A DNA stretch of 64,000 nt from Burkholderiales bacterium C2 (GCA_005503085.1 SCOI01000023.1:35829-99828), one strand, 5' to 3'. Shown: positions 15,296 to 24,228, counted from the stretch's first letter. Numbers and translations: made by a program. The notes: a model not told the origin generated them from the letters alone.

Positions 15296-15918
15296 TTGCG
15301 CACCTCGCCGGCCGGTGCTGTCGCGCCCTGCGTGGGCTTGCCGTAGGCGGTGCCCCAGCCCCAGACCTCGCTGCCCTTGCCGCGCTGCAGCACGCGGCTG
15401 CGGAAGATGTCGGCCACGACGTCGCCGTCGCCGCCCAGCAGGGCCTTGGTCGAGCACATCTCGGCACAGGCCGGCAGCTTGCCTTCGGAGAGGCGGTTGC
15501 GGCCGTACTTCTCGTTCTCGGCGGCACTGCCATGTTCCTCGGGGCCGCCGGCGCAGAAGGTGCACTTGTCCATCTTGCCGCGCAGGCCGAAGGCGCCATT
15601 GCTGGGGAACTGCGGCGCGCCGAAGGGGCAGGCGTAGGAGCAGTAGCCGCAGCCGATGCAGATGTCCTTGTCGTGCAGCACCACGCCTTCGTCGGTGCGG
15701 TAGAAGCAGTTGACCGGGCAGACGGCCATGCAGGGCGCGTCGGAGCAGTGCATGCAGGCGACCGAGATGCTGCGCTCGCCGGCCACGCCGTCGTTGAGCG
15801 TGACGACGCGGCGGCGGTTCACGCCCCAGGGCACATCATGCTCGGCCTTGCAGGCGGTGACGCAGCCGTTGCACTCGATGCAACGCTCGGCGTCGCAGAT
15901 GAATTTCATTCTTGCCAT
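15292..15918 (-). CDS. fdhB: formate dehydrogenase Fe-S (beta) subunit
   Basis: 208 residues with four [4Fe-4S] ferredoxin-type Cys sets: CIECNGCVTACK, CMHCSDAPCMAVCP, CIGCGYCSYACPFGAP, and KCTFC...CAEMC. It relays electrons from the catalytic subunit to the cytochrome b. It lacks the C-terminal membrane anchor helix of E. coli FdnH; the cytochrome's extra domain or the small lipoprotein may replace it (inference). Start MARMKF; an ATG nine bases later is equally possible. Confidence 0.9.
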   Translation of the reverse strand: MARMKFICDAERCIECNGCVTACKAEHDVPWGVNRRRVVTLNDGVAGERSISVACMHCSDAPCMAVCPVNCFYRTDEGVVLHDKDICIGCGYCSYACPFGAPQFPSNGAFGLRGKMDKCTFCAGGPEEHGSAAENEKYGRNRLSEGKLPACAEMCSTKALLGGDGDVVADIFRSRVLQRGKGSEVWGWGTAYGKPTQGATAPAGEVRK

Positions 15919-15936
15919 GGAAGTCTCCGGGGCTTG

Positions 15937-18894
15937 TTAGGCAGTGGCTTTCTGGACCTGGCAGACCGTGGTCTTGGTCTCCTGCATCATGGTCACGCTG
16001 TCGTAGCCATAGGTGGTCGCGGTGTTGATGGCCTCGCCACGCACGATGGGCGCCGCGCCCTCGGGGTAGTACTTGAGCAGATCGACACCCTGCCAGCGGC
16101 CCGAGAAGTGGAAGGGCAGCCAGACGGTCTCGCGGTCCACCCGCTCGGTCACCAGGGCCTTGACGGTCAGCTTGGCGCCGGTCGGGGTCGTGACCCAGAC
16201 GTCCTCGCCGTTGCGGATGCCGCGGTCGTTCGCGGTGGCCGGGTTGATCTCGACGAACATCTCCTGCTGCAACTCGGCCAGCCAGGGGTTGGCGCGCGTT
16301 TCCTCGCCGCCGCCCTCGTACTCGACCAGGCGGCCCGAGCTCATGATCAGCGGGAAGGTCTTGCCGATGTCCTTGTTCTTCTCCTGCACGCTCTTGTAGA
16401 GCGTCGGCAGGCGCCAGAAGGCCTTCTTGTCGTCGTGGGTCGGGTACTTGGCGACCAGGTCCGGGCGGGTCGAGTACAGCGGCTCACGGTGCTGCGGGAT
16501 CGGGTCGGGGAAGTTCCAGACCACGGCGCGGGCCTTGGCATTGCCGAAGGGGTGGCAACCGTGCGCCATCGCGACACGCTGGATGCCGCCGGACAGGTCG
16601 GTCTTCCAGTTCTTGCCCTCGGCGGCCTTCTGCTCGGCCTCGCTCAGGTCGGCCCACCAGCCCAGCTTCTTCAGCAGCAGATGGTCGAACTCGGGGTAGC
16701 CGGTGGTGATCTCGGCGCCCTTGGAGTGCGAGCCGTCCTCGGCCAGCAGGCTGACGCCCTCGCGCTCGACGCCGAAATTGGCGCGGAAGTTGCCGCCGCC
16801 CTCCATCACATGTCGGGAGGTGTCGTAGAGATTGGGCGAGCCGGGGTGCTTGAGTTCGGCCGTGCCGTAGCAGGGCCAGGGCAGGCCGAAATAGTCGCCA
16901 TCGAGCTTGTAGCCGGTTTCCTTGTCGATGCCACCCTTGGCCTTGAGCGTCTTCACGTCGAAGACATTCATATTGCGCATATGCGCTTTCAGGCGCTCCG
17001 GGCTCTGGCCGGTGTAGCCGATGGTCCAGACGCTGCGGTTGATTTCCTTCAGGATGGACTCGACCTCGGGCTCGTCCATGCCGCCCTTGCCCTTGACCAG
17101 CTTGTGGCTCTTGACCAGCTCCTTGTCGAAGCCCAGCTTCTGGGCCAGCTGGTACATGATCATGTGATCGGTGCGCGATTCCCACAGCGGCTCGATGACC
17201 TTCTCGCGCCATTGCAGCGAGCGGTTCGACGCGGTGCAGGAGCCGCTGGTCTCGAACTGGGTGCAGGCCGGCAGCAGATAGACCGCCCGGTTCGGGTTCA
17301 GTTCCTCACCAGGCATCGCCGCCATCGCGGCGGTGGCCGAGGGGAAGGGATCGACGACGACCAGCAGGTCGAGCTTGTCCATCGCCTTCTTCATCTCCAG
17401 GCCGCGGGTCTGCGAGTTCGGCGCGTGGCCCCAGAAGAACAGGCCGCGCAGATTGCTGTCCTGGTCGATCAGCTCGTTCTTCTCCAGCACACCGTCGATC
17501 CAGCGCGAGACGGTCATGCCGGGCTTGGTCATCATGCCCGGCGCGTACTGTTTCTTGATCCACTCGAAATCAAGGTCCCAGACCTTGGCGAAGTGCTTCC
17601 ACGAGCCCTCGGCCAGGCCGTAATAGCCGGGCAGCGAGTCGGGATTCGGGCCCACGTCGGTGGCGCCCTGCACATTGTCGTGGCCACGGAAGATATTGGT
17701 GCCGCCGCCGCTGACGCCGACATTGCCCAGCGCCAGCTGCAGGATGCAGGAGGCGCGCACGACGGCGTTGCCGGTGGTGTGCTGGGTCTGGCCCATGCAC
17801 CAGACGATGGTGCTGGGGCGGTTGTCGGCCAGGGTCTTGGCGGTCTTGTAGACGGTCGCCTCATCGACGCCGCAAGCCTCGAACACCTTGTCCGGCGTCC
17901 ACTTGCTCATGATCTCCTCGCGCACCTTCTCCATGCCGTAGACGCGGTCCTGGATGTAGCGCTTGTCTTCCCAGCCGTTCTTGAAGATGTGATAGACCAA
18001 ACCGAAGACGAAGGGGATGTCCGAGCCGGAGCGAATGCGCACATAGTCGTCGGCCTTGGCCGCCGTGCGGGTGAAGCGCGGGTCGACGACGATCATCTTG
18101 CAGCCGGTTTCCTTGGCATGCAGCATGTGCAGCATCGACACCGGGTGGGCTTCGGCCGCGTTCGAGCCGATGTACATCGCCGCGCGCGAGTTGCGCATGT
18201 CGTTGTACGAATTGGTCATCGCGCCGTAGCCCCAGGTGTTCGCGACGCCGGCCACCGTGGTGGAGTGGCAGATGCGCGCCTGGTGGTCGCAGTTATTGGT
18301 GCCCCAGAGGCTGACCCACTTGCGCAGCAGATAGGCCTGCTCGTTGTTGTGCTTGCTGGAGCCGACGACGAAGATCGAATCCGGGCCGCTTTGCTTCTTC
18401 AGATCGAGCATCTTGGCGCTGATCTCGTTGAGCGCCACGTCCCAAGTGATCTTCTCGTATTTGCCATTGACCAGCTTCATCGGCGTGCGCAGCCGGTGCT
18501 CGCCATGGCCGTGCTCGCGCAGCGCCGCGCCCTTGGCGCAATGGGCGCCGAGGTTGATCGGCGAATCGAACACCGGCTCCTGGCGCACCCAGACGCCGTT
18601 CTCGACCACGGCGTCTACCGCACAGCCCACCGAGCAGTGGCCGCAGACGGTGCGCTTGACTTCCACCTTGCGCTCGGCGCCGGCGGCCGGTGCATCGGCC
18701 GCATGGGCCTTTTTCTGCACCAGGCTCAGCTGGGTGGCGGCAAGACCTGCCCCCACACCGAGGCCGGAACGGCGCAGAAAGACGCGGCGGTCCATGGTCG
18801 GGATCGCACGGGCGACGCCGCGCGACAGACTGTCGACAAGACCTGAGGCGGCCGGGCTACCCGCCTGGGCCGAGGATTTGCGCGTGAGCAGCAT
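15937..18894 (-). CDS. fdhA: formate dehydrogenase catalytic (alpha) subunit, Mo/W-bis-MGD
   Basis: 985 residues. Twin-arginine signal RRVFLRRSG (36-44) directs the folded enzyme to the periplasm. [4Fe-4S] ligands are C84, C87, C91 and C119. The active site is Cys209 in NCDHQARICHSTTVAG, where E. coli FdnG has selenocysteine, followed by His210. Later blocks include GVSGGGTNIFRGHDNVQGA and QLALGN. The C-terminal cofactor domain (about 840-985) is complete. Start ATG 18894 has GGAGA 5 nt upstream; a GTG/ATG farther out would add ten residues. It oxidises formate to CO2; cofactor metal probably W or Mo given the adjacent transporter. Confidence 0.93.
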   Translation of the reverse strand: MLLTRKSSAQAGSPAASGLVDSLSRGVARAIPTMDRRVFLRRSGLGVGAGLAATQLSLVQKKAHAADAPAAGAERKVEVKRTVCGHCSVGCAVDAVVENGVWVRQEPVFDSPINLGAHCAKGAALREHGHGEHRLRTPMKLVNGKYEKITWDVALNEISAKMLDLKKQSGPDSIFVVGSSKHNNEQAYLLRKWVSLWGTNNCDHQARICHSTTVAGVANTWGYGAMTNSYNDMRNSRAAMYIGSNAAEAHPVSMLHMLHAKETGCKMIVVDPRFTRTAAKADDYVRIRSGSDIPFVFGLVYHIFKNGWEDKRYIQDRVYGMEKVREEIMSKWTPDKVFEACGVDEATVYKTAKTLADNRPSTIVWCMGQTQHTTGNAVVRASCILQLALGNVGVSGGGTNIFRGHDNVQGATDVGPNPDSLPGYYGLAEGSWKHFAKVWDLDFEWIKKQYAPGMMTKPGMTVSRWIDGVLEKNELIDQDSNLRGLFFWGHAPNSQTRGLEMKKAMDKLDLLVVVDPFPSATAAMAAMPGEELNPNRAVYLLPACTQFETSGSCTASNRSLQWREKVIEPLWESRTDHMIMYQLAQKLGFDKELVKSHKLVKGKGGMDEPEVESILKEINRSVWTIGYTGQSPERLKAHMRNMNVFDVKTLKAKGGIDKETGYKLDGDYFGLPWPCYGTAELKHPGSPNLYDTSRHVMEGGGNFRANFGVEREGVSLLAEDGSHSKGAEITTGYPEFDHLLLKKLGWWADLSEAEQKAAEGKNWKTDLSGGIQRVAMAHGCHPFGNAKARAVVWNFPDPIPQHREPLYSTRPDLVAKYPTHDDKKAFWRLPTLYKSVQEKNKDIGKTFPLIMSSGRLVEYEGGGEETRANPWLAELQQEMFVEINPATANDRGIRNGEDVWVTTPTGAKLTVKALVTERVDRETVWLPFHFSGRWQGVDLLKYYPEGAAPIVRGEAINTATTYGYDSVTMMQETKTTVCQVQKATA

Positions 18895-18945
18895 GATGTC
18901 TCCAGAGGGCCTGGGGCCCGTCAATGCAGTGGCCGGGGCCGACGA

Positions 18946-19182
18946 TCAGGAACGGGCGGTTTCGTAGTAACGCAGCACATGCGGCGTCACTTGATAGCCG
19001 CTGCCGGTCTCGGCCAGCGTCTTGGCGACTTCGGCCACCACCGGGGCGGCGGGCGCCGTGCCGGTCAGGGTCTTGGCCGCGAGCAGGGCTGCGCCTGCGG
19101 CACCCGCGCCAAGCAGAACGCCGCGACGTTGCAGCGAGGATTCGGTCGGGCTCGAGGGTTCACCAACGGTCTTGTTTTTCAT
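18946..19182 (-). CDS. Tat-leader protein of formate dehydrogenase region
   Basis: 78 residues: SSLQRRGVLLGAGAAGAALLAAKTL is a twin-arginine-type leader with long hydrophobic core, then EVAKTLAETGSGYQVTPHVLRYYETARS. It matches the short formate dehydrogenase region TAT target family (TIGR02811 as I recall), which always sits directly before the catalytic subunit. The conserved tail YQVTxHVxRYYxTAR is intact. Its role is unknown; assembly or Tat escort of the enzyme is suggested by context. Confidence 0.85.
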   Translation of the reverse strand: MKNKTVGEPSSPTESSLQRRGVLLGAGAAGAALLAAKTLTGTAPAAPVVAEVAKTLAETGSGYQVTPHVLRYYETARS

Positions 19183-19337
19183 ACTTTCATGCTCCGAGAA
19201 AGTGTGGGCCCGTTTTTAGGCAGCGGACCAGGTGCCGACTCGTCCCCTAAATGTAGGACTCGGCGGGGCGCAGGGTACTAGGGAAATTACGTTGTCGCTG
19301 GCGCGGTTGTGGATTCCGACCGACACCCTCGGACATC
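19183..19337. other. 155-nt gap before Tat-leader/fdhA genes, likely internal promoter region
   Basis: Only sizeable non-coding gap inside the supercluster. It is less GC-rich than the genes, with AT-containing stretches around 19240-19250 and 19280-19295. A separate promoter for the structural subunits is plausible. I see no convincing -35/-10 pair, FNR box or terminator. Confidence 0.35.
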
Positions 19338-19967
19338 TCAGGCCTCCAGCAGATCAAAGCCCTGGCCCTCCACCGCGCAGAAGTCGCGTGTGAAGCCGGC
19401 CAGGGCGCGGTAGAAGTCGGCGCGCGGATGTGCGATCACCGTATCGCAGAGGTTGTCGACCCAGGGGCGCAGATGGCTGTTGAAGAAGCGCTGCTGGGTC
19501 GCGAGATTGCTGACCGCCAGATCCTCGCCGGCGATCAGGTAACGCATCACCTCGCAGAGGCTGGCGATATGGTCCTCGGTCTCCAGCACGGCTTCGGCCC
19601 GCTCCAGGCCCAGCCGTGCCAGGTCGGTGCGCAGATCGGCCAGCGGCTTCTGGTTCAGATAGCCGGCGATGAACCAGCTGCCATACAGAAAGATCTCGGG
19701 CTTGCCGACGCCGCCGAACAGCGCGCCGTACTCGGCCTCGATCTCGACCTGCGACAGCCGTCGCGACACGGCTACCAGCTCGGACCAACTGGTTTCCAGG
19801 AAGCCGCCGGCGCTGGGCGCCTCGGTCACCGCGACTCTCAGCTGTTCATACAGCTCGGTCGACGGCGGCGCGTAGAAGAGGCTGGCCAGCAGCCCATAGA
19901 CCTCGGCGCGGGCCAGCTCCTCGCTGTCGTCCGGCGTGCTCCAGTTCATCGCGGCGGCGCTGCTCAT
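19338..19967 (-). CDS. TorD/DmsD-like molybdoenzyme chaperone
   Basis: 209 residues, all-helical. Typical TorD-family layout: RAEVYGLLASLFYAPP near the start, EAEYGALFGGVGKPEIFLYGSWFIAG in the middle (the Y-x-x-L-F...P-x-Y/S block), DHIASLCEVMRYLI, and QQRFFNSHLRPWVDNLCD with FYRALAGFTRDFCA. Such proteins bind the twin-arginine leader and help insert the cofactor. Overlaps the multi-ferredoxin gene by 4 nt; the client is presumably the alpha subunit encoded downstream. Confidence 0.85.
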   Translation of the reverse strand: MSSAAAMNWSTPDDSEELARAEVYGLLASLFYAPPSTELYEQLRVAVTEAPSAGGFLETSWSELVAVSRRLSQVEIEAEYGALFGGVGKPEIFLYGSWFIAGYLNQKPLADLRTDLARLGLERAEAVLETEDHIASLCEVMRYLIAGEDLAVSNLATQQRFFNSHLRPWVDNLCDTVIAHPRADFYRALAGFTRDFCAVEGQGFDLLEA

Positions 19968-22111
19968 AGATCGGTGATCCTCACTTCATTCGGGTTGCTG
20001 TGCATATCGATCACGCGGCAGTCGGCGCACATCTTCAGGCGCTGGGCGCCGGCGCCCTGGAACATCGCATGGCCACCGAGCTTGGCGATCATCAGCTGCA
20101 CGGCGTTCGGGGTCGAGAAGGGTTTGGCGCAGCGCACGCAGCAGAAGGGCTCGACCTCATTGAGCACGCGCTGCTCCTTGCGCGCCTTGCCGCCGTCCGC
20201 CAGCCACAGGCGCGGCTCCAAGCTGATGGCCTGCTCGGGGCAGGTGCCGGCGCACAGCCCGCACTGCACGCAGTTCTTCTCGATAAAGCGCAGCTGCAGC
20301 TTGTCGGGGTTGTCGGCCAGCGCGGCCTCGGGGCAGGCGCTGACGCAGCTCAGACACATGGTGCAGCGGTCGGCATCGACGATCAGGCTACCCAGCGGGC
20401 TGGCCGGCGCCGGCAGCGCGATCACTTCCGGCGGCGCGGCGGACTGGGCCAGCAGATGCTCGATCGCCAGTTCCAGGCTGGCGCGCTTGTCGGCCTGGAC
20501 GCTGAAGCTGGCGGGCTTGGCGACGGTCTGCGCGGGCGCGGCCTGCAGCGCGGCGTCCAGCTGGGCCGCCTCGCTGGCCGAGATCAGGGCCAGGTGTTGC
20601 CCCTGCAGACCCAGGCCGTGCAGGATGGTCTGGGCCACGGCCATCTGGGCCTGCACGGCGGCGCGGTAGGCCGGTGCCTCCTCCTCGGTCATCAGCACCC
20701 AGACCTGGCTGGCGCCATAGGCGATGGCCGAGAGCCACAGCTCGATGCCGCTGGACGCGGTATGCCAGACCTCCATCGGCAGCACGCGTGCCGGCACGCC
20801 GCGCACGGTCTTGCTGGTGCGCGCGCTGCGACCCAGCTCGCCGATCAGCTTCGCTCCGCCGCCCTGGCTGTGCAGCAGCAGCGCGGCGTTGCGGCCGCCG
20901 GCGCGGGCATAGGTGCTGAGCATCGTCCGGATGCGCTTGCCCATCTCGTCGGGCCGCGGCGTCGCATAGCTGAGCGCGCCGCTGGGGCAGACCGTGGTGC
21001 AGGCACCGCAGCCCACGCACAGATGCGGCTCGACGATGATGCCGGCCAGCGCAGCGCCGCCGCCCTTGCTGCTTTTGCCCTTCAGCGAGGCGTCACTGCG
21101 GATCGCCTGGGCCGAGCACACGTCGATGCAGGCCGTGCAGCCGATTTGCTCGTTGCGGCTGTGGGCACAGAGCTTTTGCTTGTAGTTGAAGAACTTGGGC
21201 TTCTCGAACTCGCCGATGGCCTCGCGCAGCTGCAGCACGGCGGCCATCAGGCTCTTGTCATCGGCCGCATGAAAGTAGCCCTGCGGCGGTTGGTGCAGCG
21301 CGATCTGCGGCCGGGCGCCGAGGTCCAGCACCAGGTCGAAGTTCTCGCTGAATTGCTGCACCGCACGATCGAAATTGATCGCGCCGGCCGCCTCGCAGAC
21401 CTTGACGCAGTCGCGATGGCTGCCGCACTTGCCCATATCGACCTGGTAGCTGAAGTCGATCGCGCCCTCGGGACAGGCGTCGATGCAGGCATTGCAGCGG
21501 GTGCACAGATCCAGATCGATGGCATTGCCGCTCTGCCAGCTGACCTCGAAGGCACCCAGCCAGCCGCTGATGCCGGTGATGTCGCCGGCATGCACGGCCA
21601 TCGTGCGCGGTTGCGGCAGCGTGCCCGGTCCCTGCAGCAGCAGGCTGACCTCCAGCTTGTCGGCCAGCATCTCGGCCGCGCGCGCGGCGCGCTCGGTCGG
21701 GCCTATCACCAGCACCCGGCCCTGGGAGCGGTAGCTGACCGTGGTGACCGGCTCGGGCTCGGGCAGCTGGGCCACGGCCAGCAGCGCGGCAAATTTCGGG
21801 CCGGCGTCCTTGGCGTCCTTGGACCAGCCGCCGGTCTCGCGGATATTGACGAAGCGGATCGGCCGCTCGGTCAGGCCCGGCGCGCCGGCGGTCTGCTCGT
21901 TGAGGTCCAGGAACAGGCGGCTTTCCTGGGTGCAGGCCACCAGCAGGTCCTCGCCGCTCTTGGCCGCGCGCTGGAAGGCACCGGCCTCGCGCCGGCACAG
22001 CGTCGTGTGCAGGGTTTCTAGCCCCGCGCCGGCCTCAGGCCCGAGCGCCTGGATCAGCTGCCGGCTGTCCAGGGGCATGGTCTTGTTGCAGTCGCAGATC
22101 AGGGTGGTCAT
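19964..22111 (-). CDS. multi-[4Fe-4S] ferredoxin protein of formate dehydrogenase cluster
   Basis: 715 residues with many ferredoxin-type Cys sets: CTRCNACIDACP (from 203), GKCGSHRDCVKVC, CTACIDVC, CVGCGACTTVCP, CTMCLSCVSACP, CVQCGLCAGTCP, and C-terminal CCVRC and CADC pairs. The N-terminus also has CDCNK and isolated Cys. Between them lies a redox-partner-like region with VLVIGPTERAARAAEML. Soluble; no flavin motif seen. It may hand electrons to or from the dehydrogenase or supply clusters during assembly. Its length and cluster number exceed any subunit of classical FdnGHI. Confidence 0.75.
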   Translation of the reverse strand: MTTLICDCNKTMPLDSRQLIQALGPEAGAGLETLHTTLCRREAGAFQRAAKSGEDLLVACTQESRLFLDLNEQTAGAPGLTERPIRFVNIRETGGWSKDAKDAGPKFAALLAVAQLPEPEPVTTVSYRSQGRVLVIGPTERAARAAEMLADKLEVSLLLQGPGTLPQPRTMAVHAGDITGISGWLGAFEVSWQSGNAIDLDLCTRCNACIDACPEGAIDFSYQVDMGKCGSHRDCVKVCEAAGAINFDRAVQQFSENFDLVLDLGARPQIALHQPPQGYFHAADDKSLMAAVLQLREAIGEFEKPKFFNYKQKLCAHSRNEQIGCTACIDVCSAQAIRSDASLKGKSSKGGGAALAGIIVEPHLCVGCGACTTVCPSGALSYATPRPDEMGKRIRTMLSTYARAGGRNAALLLHSQGGGAKLIGELGRSARTSKTVRGVPARVLPMEVWHTASSGIELWLSAIAYGASQVWVLMTEEEAPAYRAAVQAQMAVAQTILHGLGLQGQHLALISASEAAQLDAALQAAPAQTVAKPASFSVQADKRASLELAIEHLLAQSAAPPEVIALPAPASPLGSLIVDADRCTMCLSCVSACPEAALADNPDKLQLRFIEKNCVQCGLCAGTCPEQAISLEPRLWLADGGKARKEQRVLNEVEPFCCVRCAKPFSTPNAVQLMIAKLGGHAMFQGAGAQRLKMCADCRVIDMHSNPNEVRITDL

Positions 22112-22595
22112 GGCTGGCGGTGGCTAGGGCTTCGGGGGCAGGGATCGTCGCAGTCGTCTCGACCTGTGCGGTTTCCACGTCTTCTTCTTCTTGCTTCTCG
22201 TGGTCGAACAAGCCGAGGAATTGCGACTGGTTCATCATCCGCAGCATGGCCGGCGGAATCGGATCGGGCTGGCTGTAGTCGTCGATATATGTGTCCAGCC
22301 CGTCCATCACATTGAAGTGTGGGTCGGAGAACAGTTTCTTCATCGCCGCGCGCTTGACGTCCTCATCGACACCGCGCGCGACGAAGGGCGAGAAGTCGGA
22401 TTCGTGGCGCAGCTGGGCGACATCGTCGAGCGTCAGCGCGGGCTTCTCGGGCTCGGCGACGGGAGCCGGTTCGACGGGAGGTTCGGGCGTCGGCTCGGGA
22501 GCGACGATCACCTCCGCCGCGCGAGCCTCCTCCTTGCGCCGCGACCAGCGCGAGAAGAAGCCGGTGGCCGCTTGCTGTTGCGTTGGGTCGGCCAT
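22035..22595 (-). CDS. DUF3306 family protein
   Basis: 186 residues. FFSRWSRRKEEARA at the N-terminus, an acidic Pro/Glu stretch (30-55), then the family core LTLDDVAQLRHESDFSPFVARGVDEDVKRAAMKKLFSDPHFNVMDGLDTYIDDY followed by DPIPPAMLRMMNQSQFLGLF. Function unknown; known from formate dehydrogenase loci with DUF3305. Unusual: its last 25 codons overlap the next gene (19964-22111) by 77 nt in another frame. Confidence 0.82.
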   Translation of the reverse strand: MADPTQQQAATGFFSRWSRRKEEARAAEVIVAPEPTPEPPVEPAPVAEPEKPALTLDDVAQLRHESDFSPFVARGVDEDVKRAAMKKLFSDPHFNVMDGLDTYIDDYSQPDPIPPAMLRMMNQSQFLGLFDHEKQEEEDVETAQVETTATIPAPEALATASHDHPDLRLQQDHAPGQPAADPGARA

Positions 22596-23131
22596 CAGCC
22601 GCGCTCCCCGGGCGAGACGAAGGATTGCGGGCGGCGGCGCTTCTTGGGCTCGGGCCGGTAGTGCTGATCGGTATAGGCCTGCAGCCAGTCACGCACATCG
22701 TCCGGCAGCGGCACATTGTCGACCCGCTCCTGCGCGTCCAGCCAGCGGCCGGCCTCGGTATAGGACAGGCTGACGGTCTCGGCCCAGGCCCGCGAGGGGT
22801 CTTCGTCATCGATGCGCCAGACCACGAACCAGACCGGCGCGCCCGAACTGAGGTTCAGGTAATAGCCCTCGGCCTCGTCGGGGAAGAGTTCGAGCGTGAA
22901 GTTCGGAAACAGGCAGCGTTGCAGTTTGCCGTCATCGCGCAGCACGCGCGGCACCGTGCCGAAGGCCTCTTCATGCTCGACCACATCGACGAGCCGGTAG
23001 CGCCAGTCCTCCCAACGATTCGGCGCGGCCTCGCGCTCCATCACGACGGCCACGCGCAAGGCCGGACGCTGTGCGGGCCTGTTGTCGTCGGCGGGGACTG
23101 CTGGCTGGCTCATCGCTGGCTGGCTCACCAC
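22595..23131 (-). CDS. DUF3305 family protein
   Basis: 178 residues. Core ALRVAVVMEREAAPNRWEDWRYRLVDV then FPNFTLELFPDEAEGYYLNLSSGAPVWFVVWRIDDED and a C-terminal helix WLDAQERVDNVPLPDDVRDWLQAYTDQHY. The family always pairs with DUF3306 at formate dehydrogenase loci; role unproven. The first start (GTG 23131) abuts the apbC stop; a better-looking ATG is at 23113. It overlaps the DUF3306 gene by one base. Confidence 0.8.
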   Translation of the reverse strand: MVSQPAMSQPAVPADDNRPAQRPALRVAVVMEREAAPNRWEDWRYRLVDVVEHEEAFGTVPRVLRDDGKLQRCLFPNFTLELFPDEAEGYYLNLSSGAPVWFVVWRIDDEDPSRAWAETVSLSYTEAGRWLDAQERVDNVPLPDDVRDWLQAYTDQHYRPEPKKRRRPQSFVSPGERG

Positions 23132-24223
23132 TCAGGTGGTCTTGGAGATCGAGATGCTGGGGAACTTGGCCGAGTAGTCCTTGGCCTGGCGTGCGATCTT
23201 GACGGCCATCTGGCGCGCCACACTCTTGTAGAGCGCGGCGATCTCGCCGTCCGGGTCGCTGACGACGCTGGGCCGGCCGCTGTCGGCCTGCACGCGGATC
23301 GACAGGTTCAGCGGCAGGGCGCCCAGATAGTCCATCTTGTACTGGGCGGCCATGCGCTTGCCGCCGTCCTCGCCGAAGATGTGTTCGACATGGCCGCAGT
23401 TCTCGCAGACATGGACGGCCATGTTCTCGACCAGGCCCAGCAGCGGCACGCCGACCTTCTCGAACATCTTGACGCCCTTCTTGGCGTCCAGCAGCGCGAT
23501 GTCCTGCGGCGTCGTGACGATGACGGCGCCGGTCAGCGGCACGCGCTGGCTCAGGGTCAGCTGGATGTCGCCGGTGCCCGGCGGCATGTCGATGATCAGG
23601 TAGTCGAGGTCGGCCCAGTTGGTCTGGCGCAGCAGCTGCTCCAGCGCTTGCGTGGCCATGGGGCCGCGCCAGATCATCGCCTCGTCATTGTCGACCAGGA
23701 AGCCGATCGACATGACCTGCACGCCGTAGTTCTCCATCGGTTCCATGGACTTGCCGTCCACCGACTCGGGCCGGCCGCTGATGCCCATCATCATCGGCTG
23801 GCTGGGCCCATAGATGTCGGCATCGAGAATACCGACGCGCGCGCCCTCGGCGGCCAACGCCAGCGCCAGATTCACCGCGGTCGTGCTCTTGCCGACGCCG
23901 CCCTTGCCGGAGGCCACGGCGACGATATTCTTGACCTTGGGCAGCAACTGCACGCCGCGCTGCACCGCATGGGCGACGATCTTGCTGGACAGGCTGGCGT
24001 GGACGTTCTCGACGCCGGCCACGCCGCGCACGGCGGCGGTCAGTGCCTTGCGCAAGGCCGGGATCTGGCTCTTGGCGGGGTAGCCGAGTTCGATCTCGAA
24101 GGCGACGTCGCCGCCGTCGATGCGCAGGTTCTTCAGCTGCTTGGCCGAGACGAAATCCTGGCCGGTGTTCGGGTCGATGACGGTCTGGACGGCGTCGAGG
24201 ATCGACTGTTCGCTGAGGGACAT
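23132..24223 (-). CDS. apbC: Mrp/ApbC P-loop Fe-S cluster carrier
   Basis: 363 residues. N-terminal DUF59/MIP18-type domain (1-85), then the deviant Walker A GKGGVGKSTTAVNLALALA (about 107-125), DADIYGPSQPMMMG, DMPPGTGDIQLTLSQ, and the CxxC pair CENCGHVEHIFG that binds the carried cluster. It loads [4Fe-4S] clusters onto apoproteins. First gene of the minus-strand supercluster; a role in maturing the many Fe-S sites encoded downstream is a reasonable inference. Confidence 0.92.
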   Translation of the reverse strand: MSLSEQSILDAVQTVIDPNTGQDFVSAKQLKNLRIDGGDVAFEIELGYPAKSQIPALRKALTAAVRGVAGVENVHASLSSKIVAHAVQRGVQLLPKVKNIVAVASGKGGVGKSTTAVNLALALAAEGARVGILDADIYGPSQPMMMGISGRPESVDGKSMEPMENYGVQVMSIGFLVDNDEAMIWRGPMATQALEQLLRQTNWADLDYLIIDMPPGTGDIQLTLSQRVPLTGAVIVTTPQDIALLDAKKGVKMFEKVGVPLLGLVENMAVHVCENCGHVEHIFGEDGGKRMAAQYKMDYLGALPLNLSIRVQADSGRPSVVSDPDGEIAALYKSVARQMAVKIARQAKDYSAKFPSISISKTT

Positions 24224-24228
24224 GGCTG

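Noticed and set aside
15532..18846. Very long open frame on the plus strand (about 1100 codons) opposite fdhA
   Set aside because: Low-complexity His/Asp/Leu/Val composition typical of antisense to GC-rich coding DNA; fdhA on the minus strand has all expected motifs.
20000..22021. Long plus-strand frame opposite the multi-ferredoxin gene
   Set aside because: Antisense artefact of GC-biased third positions; no domain, no ribosome site.
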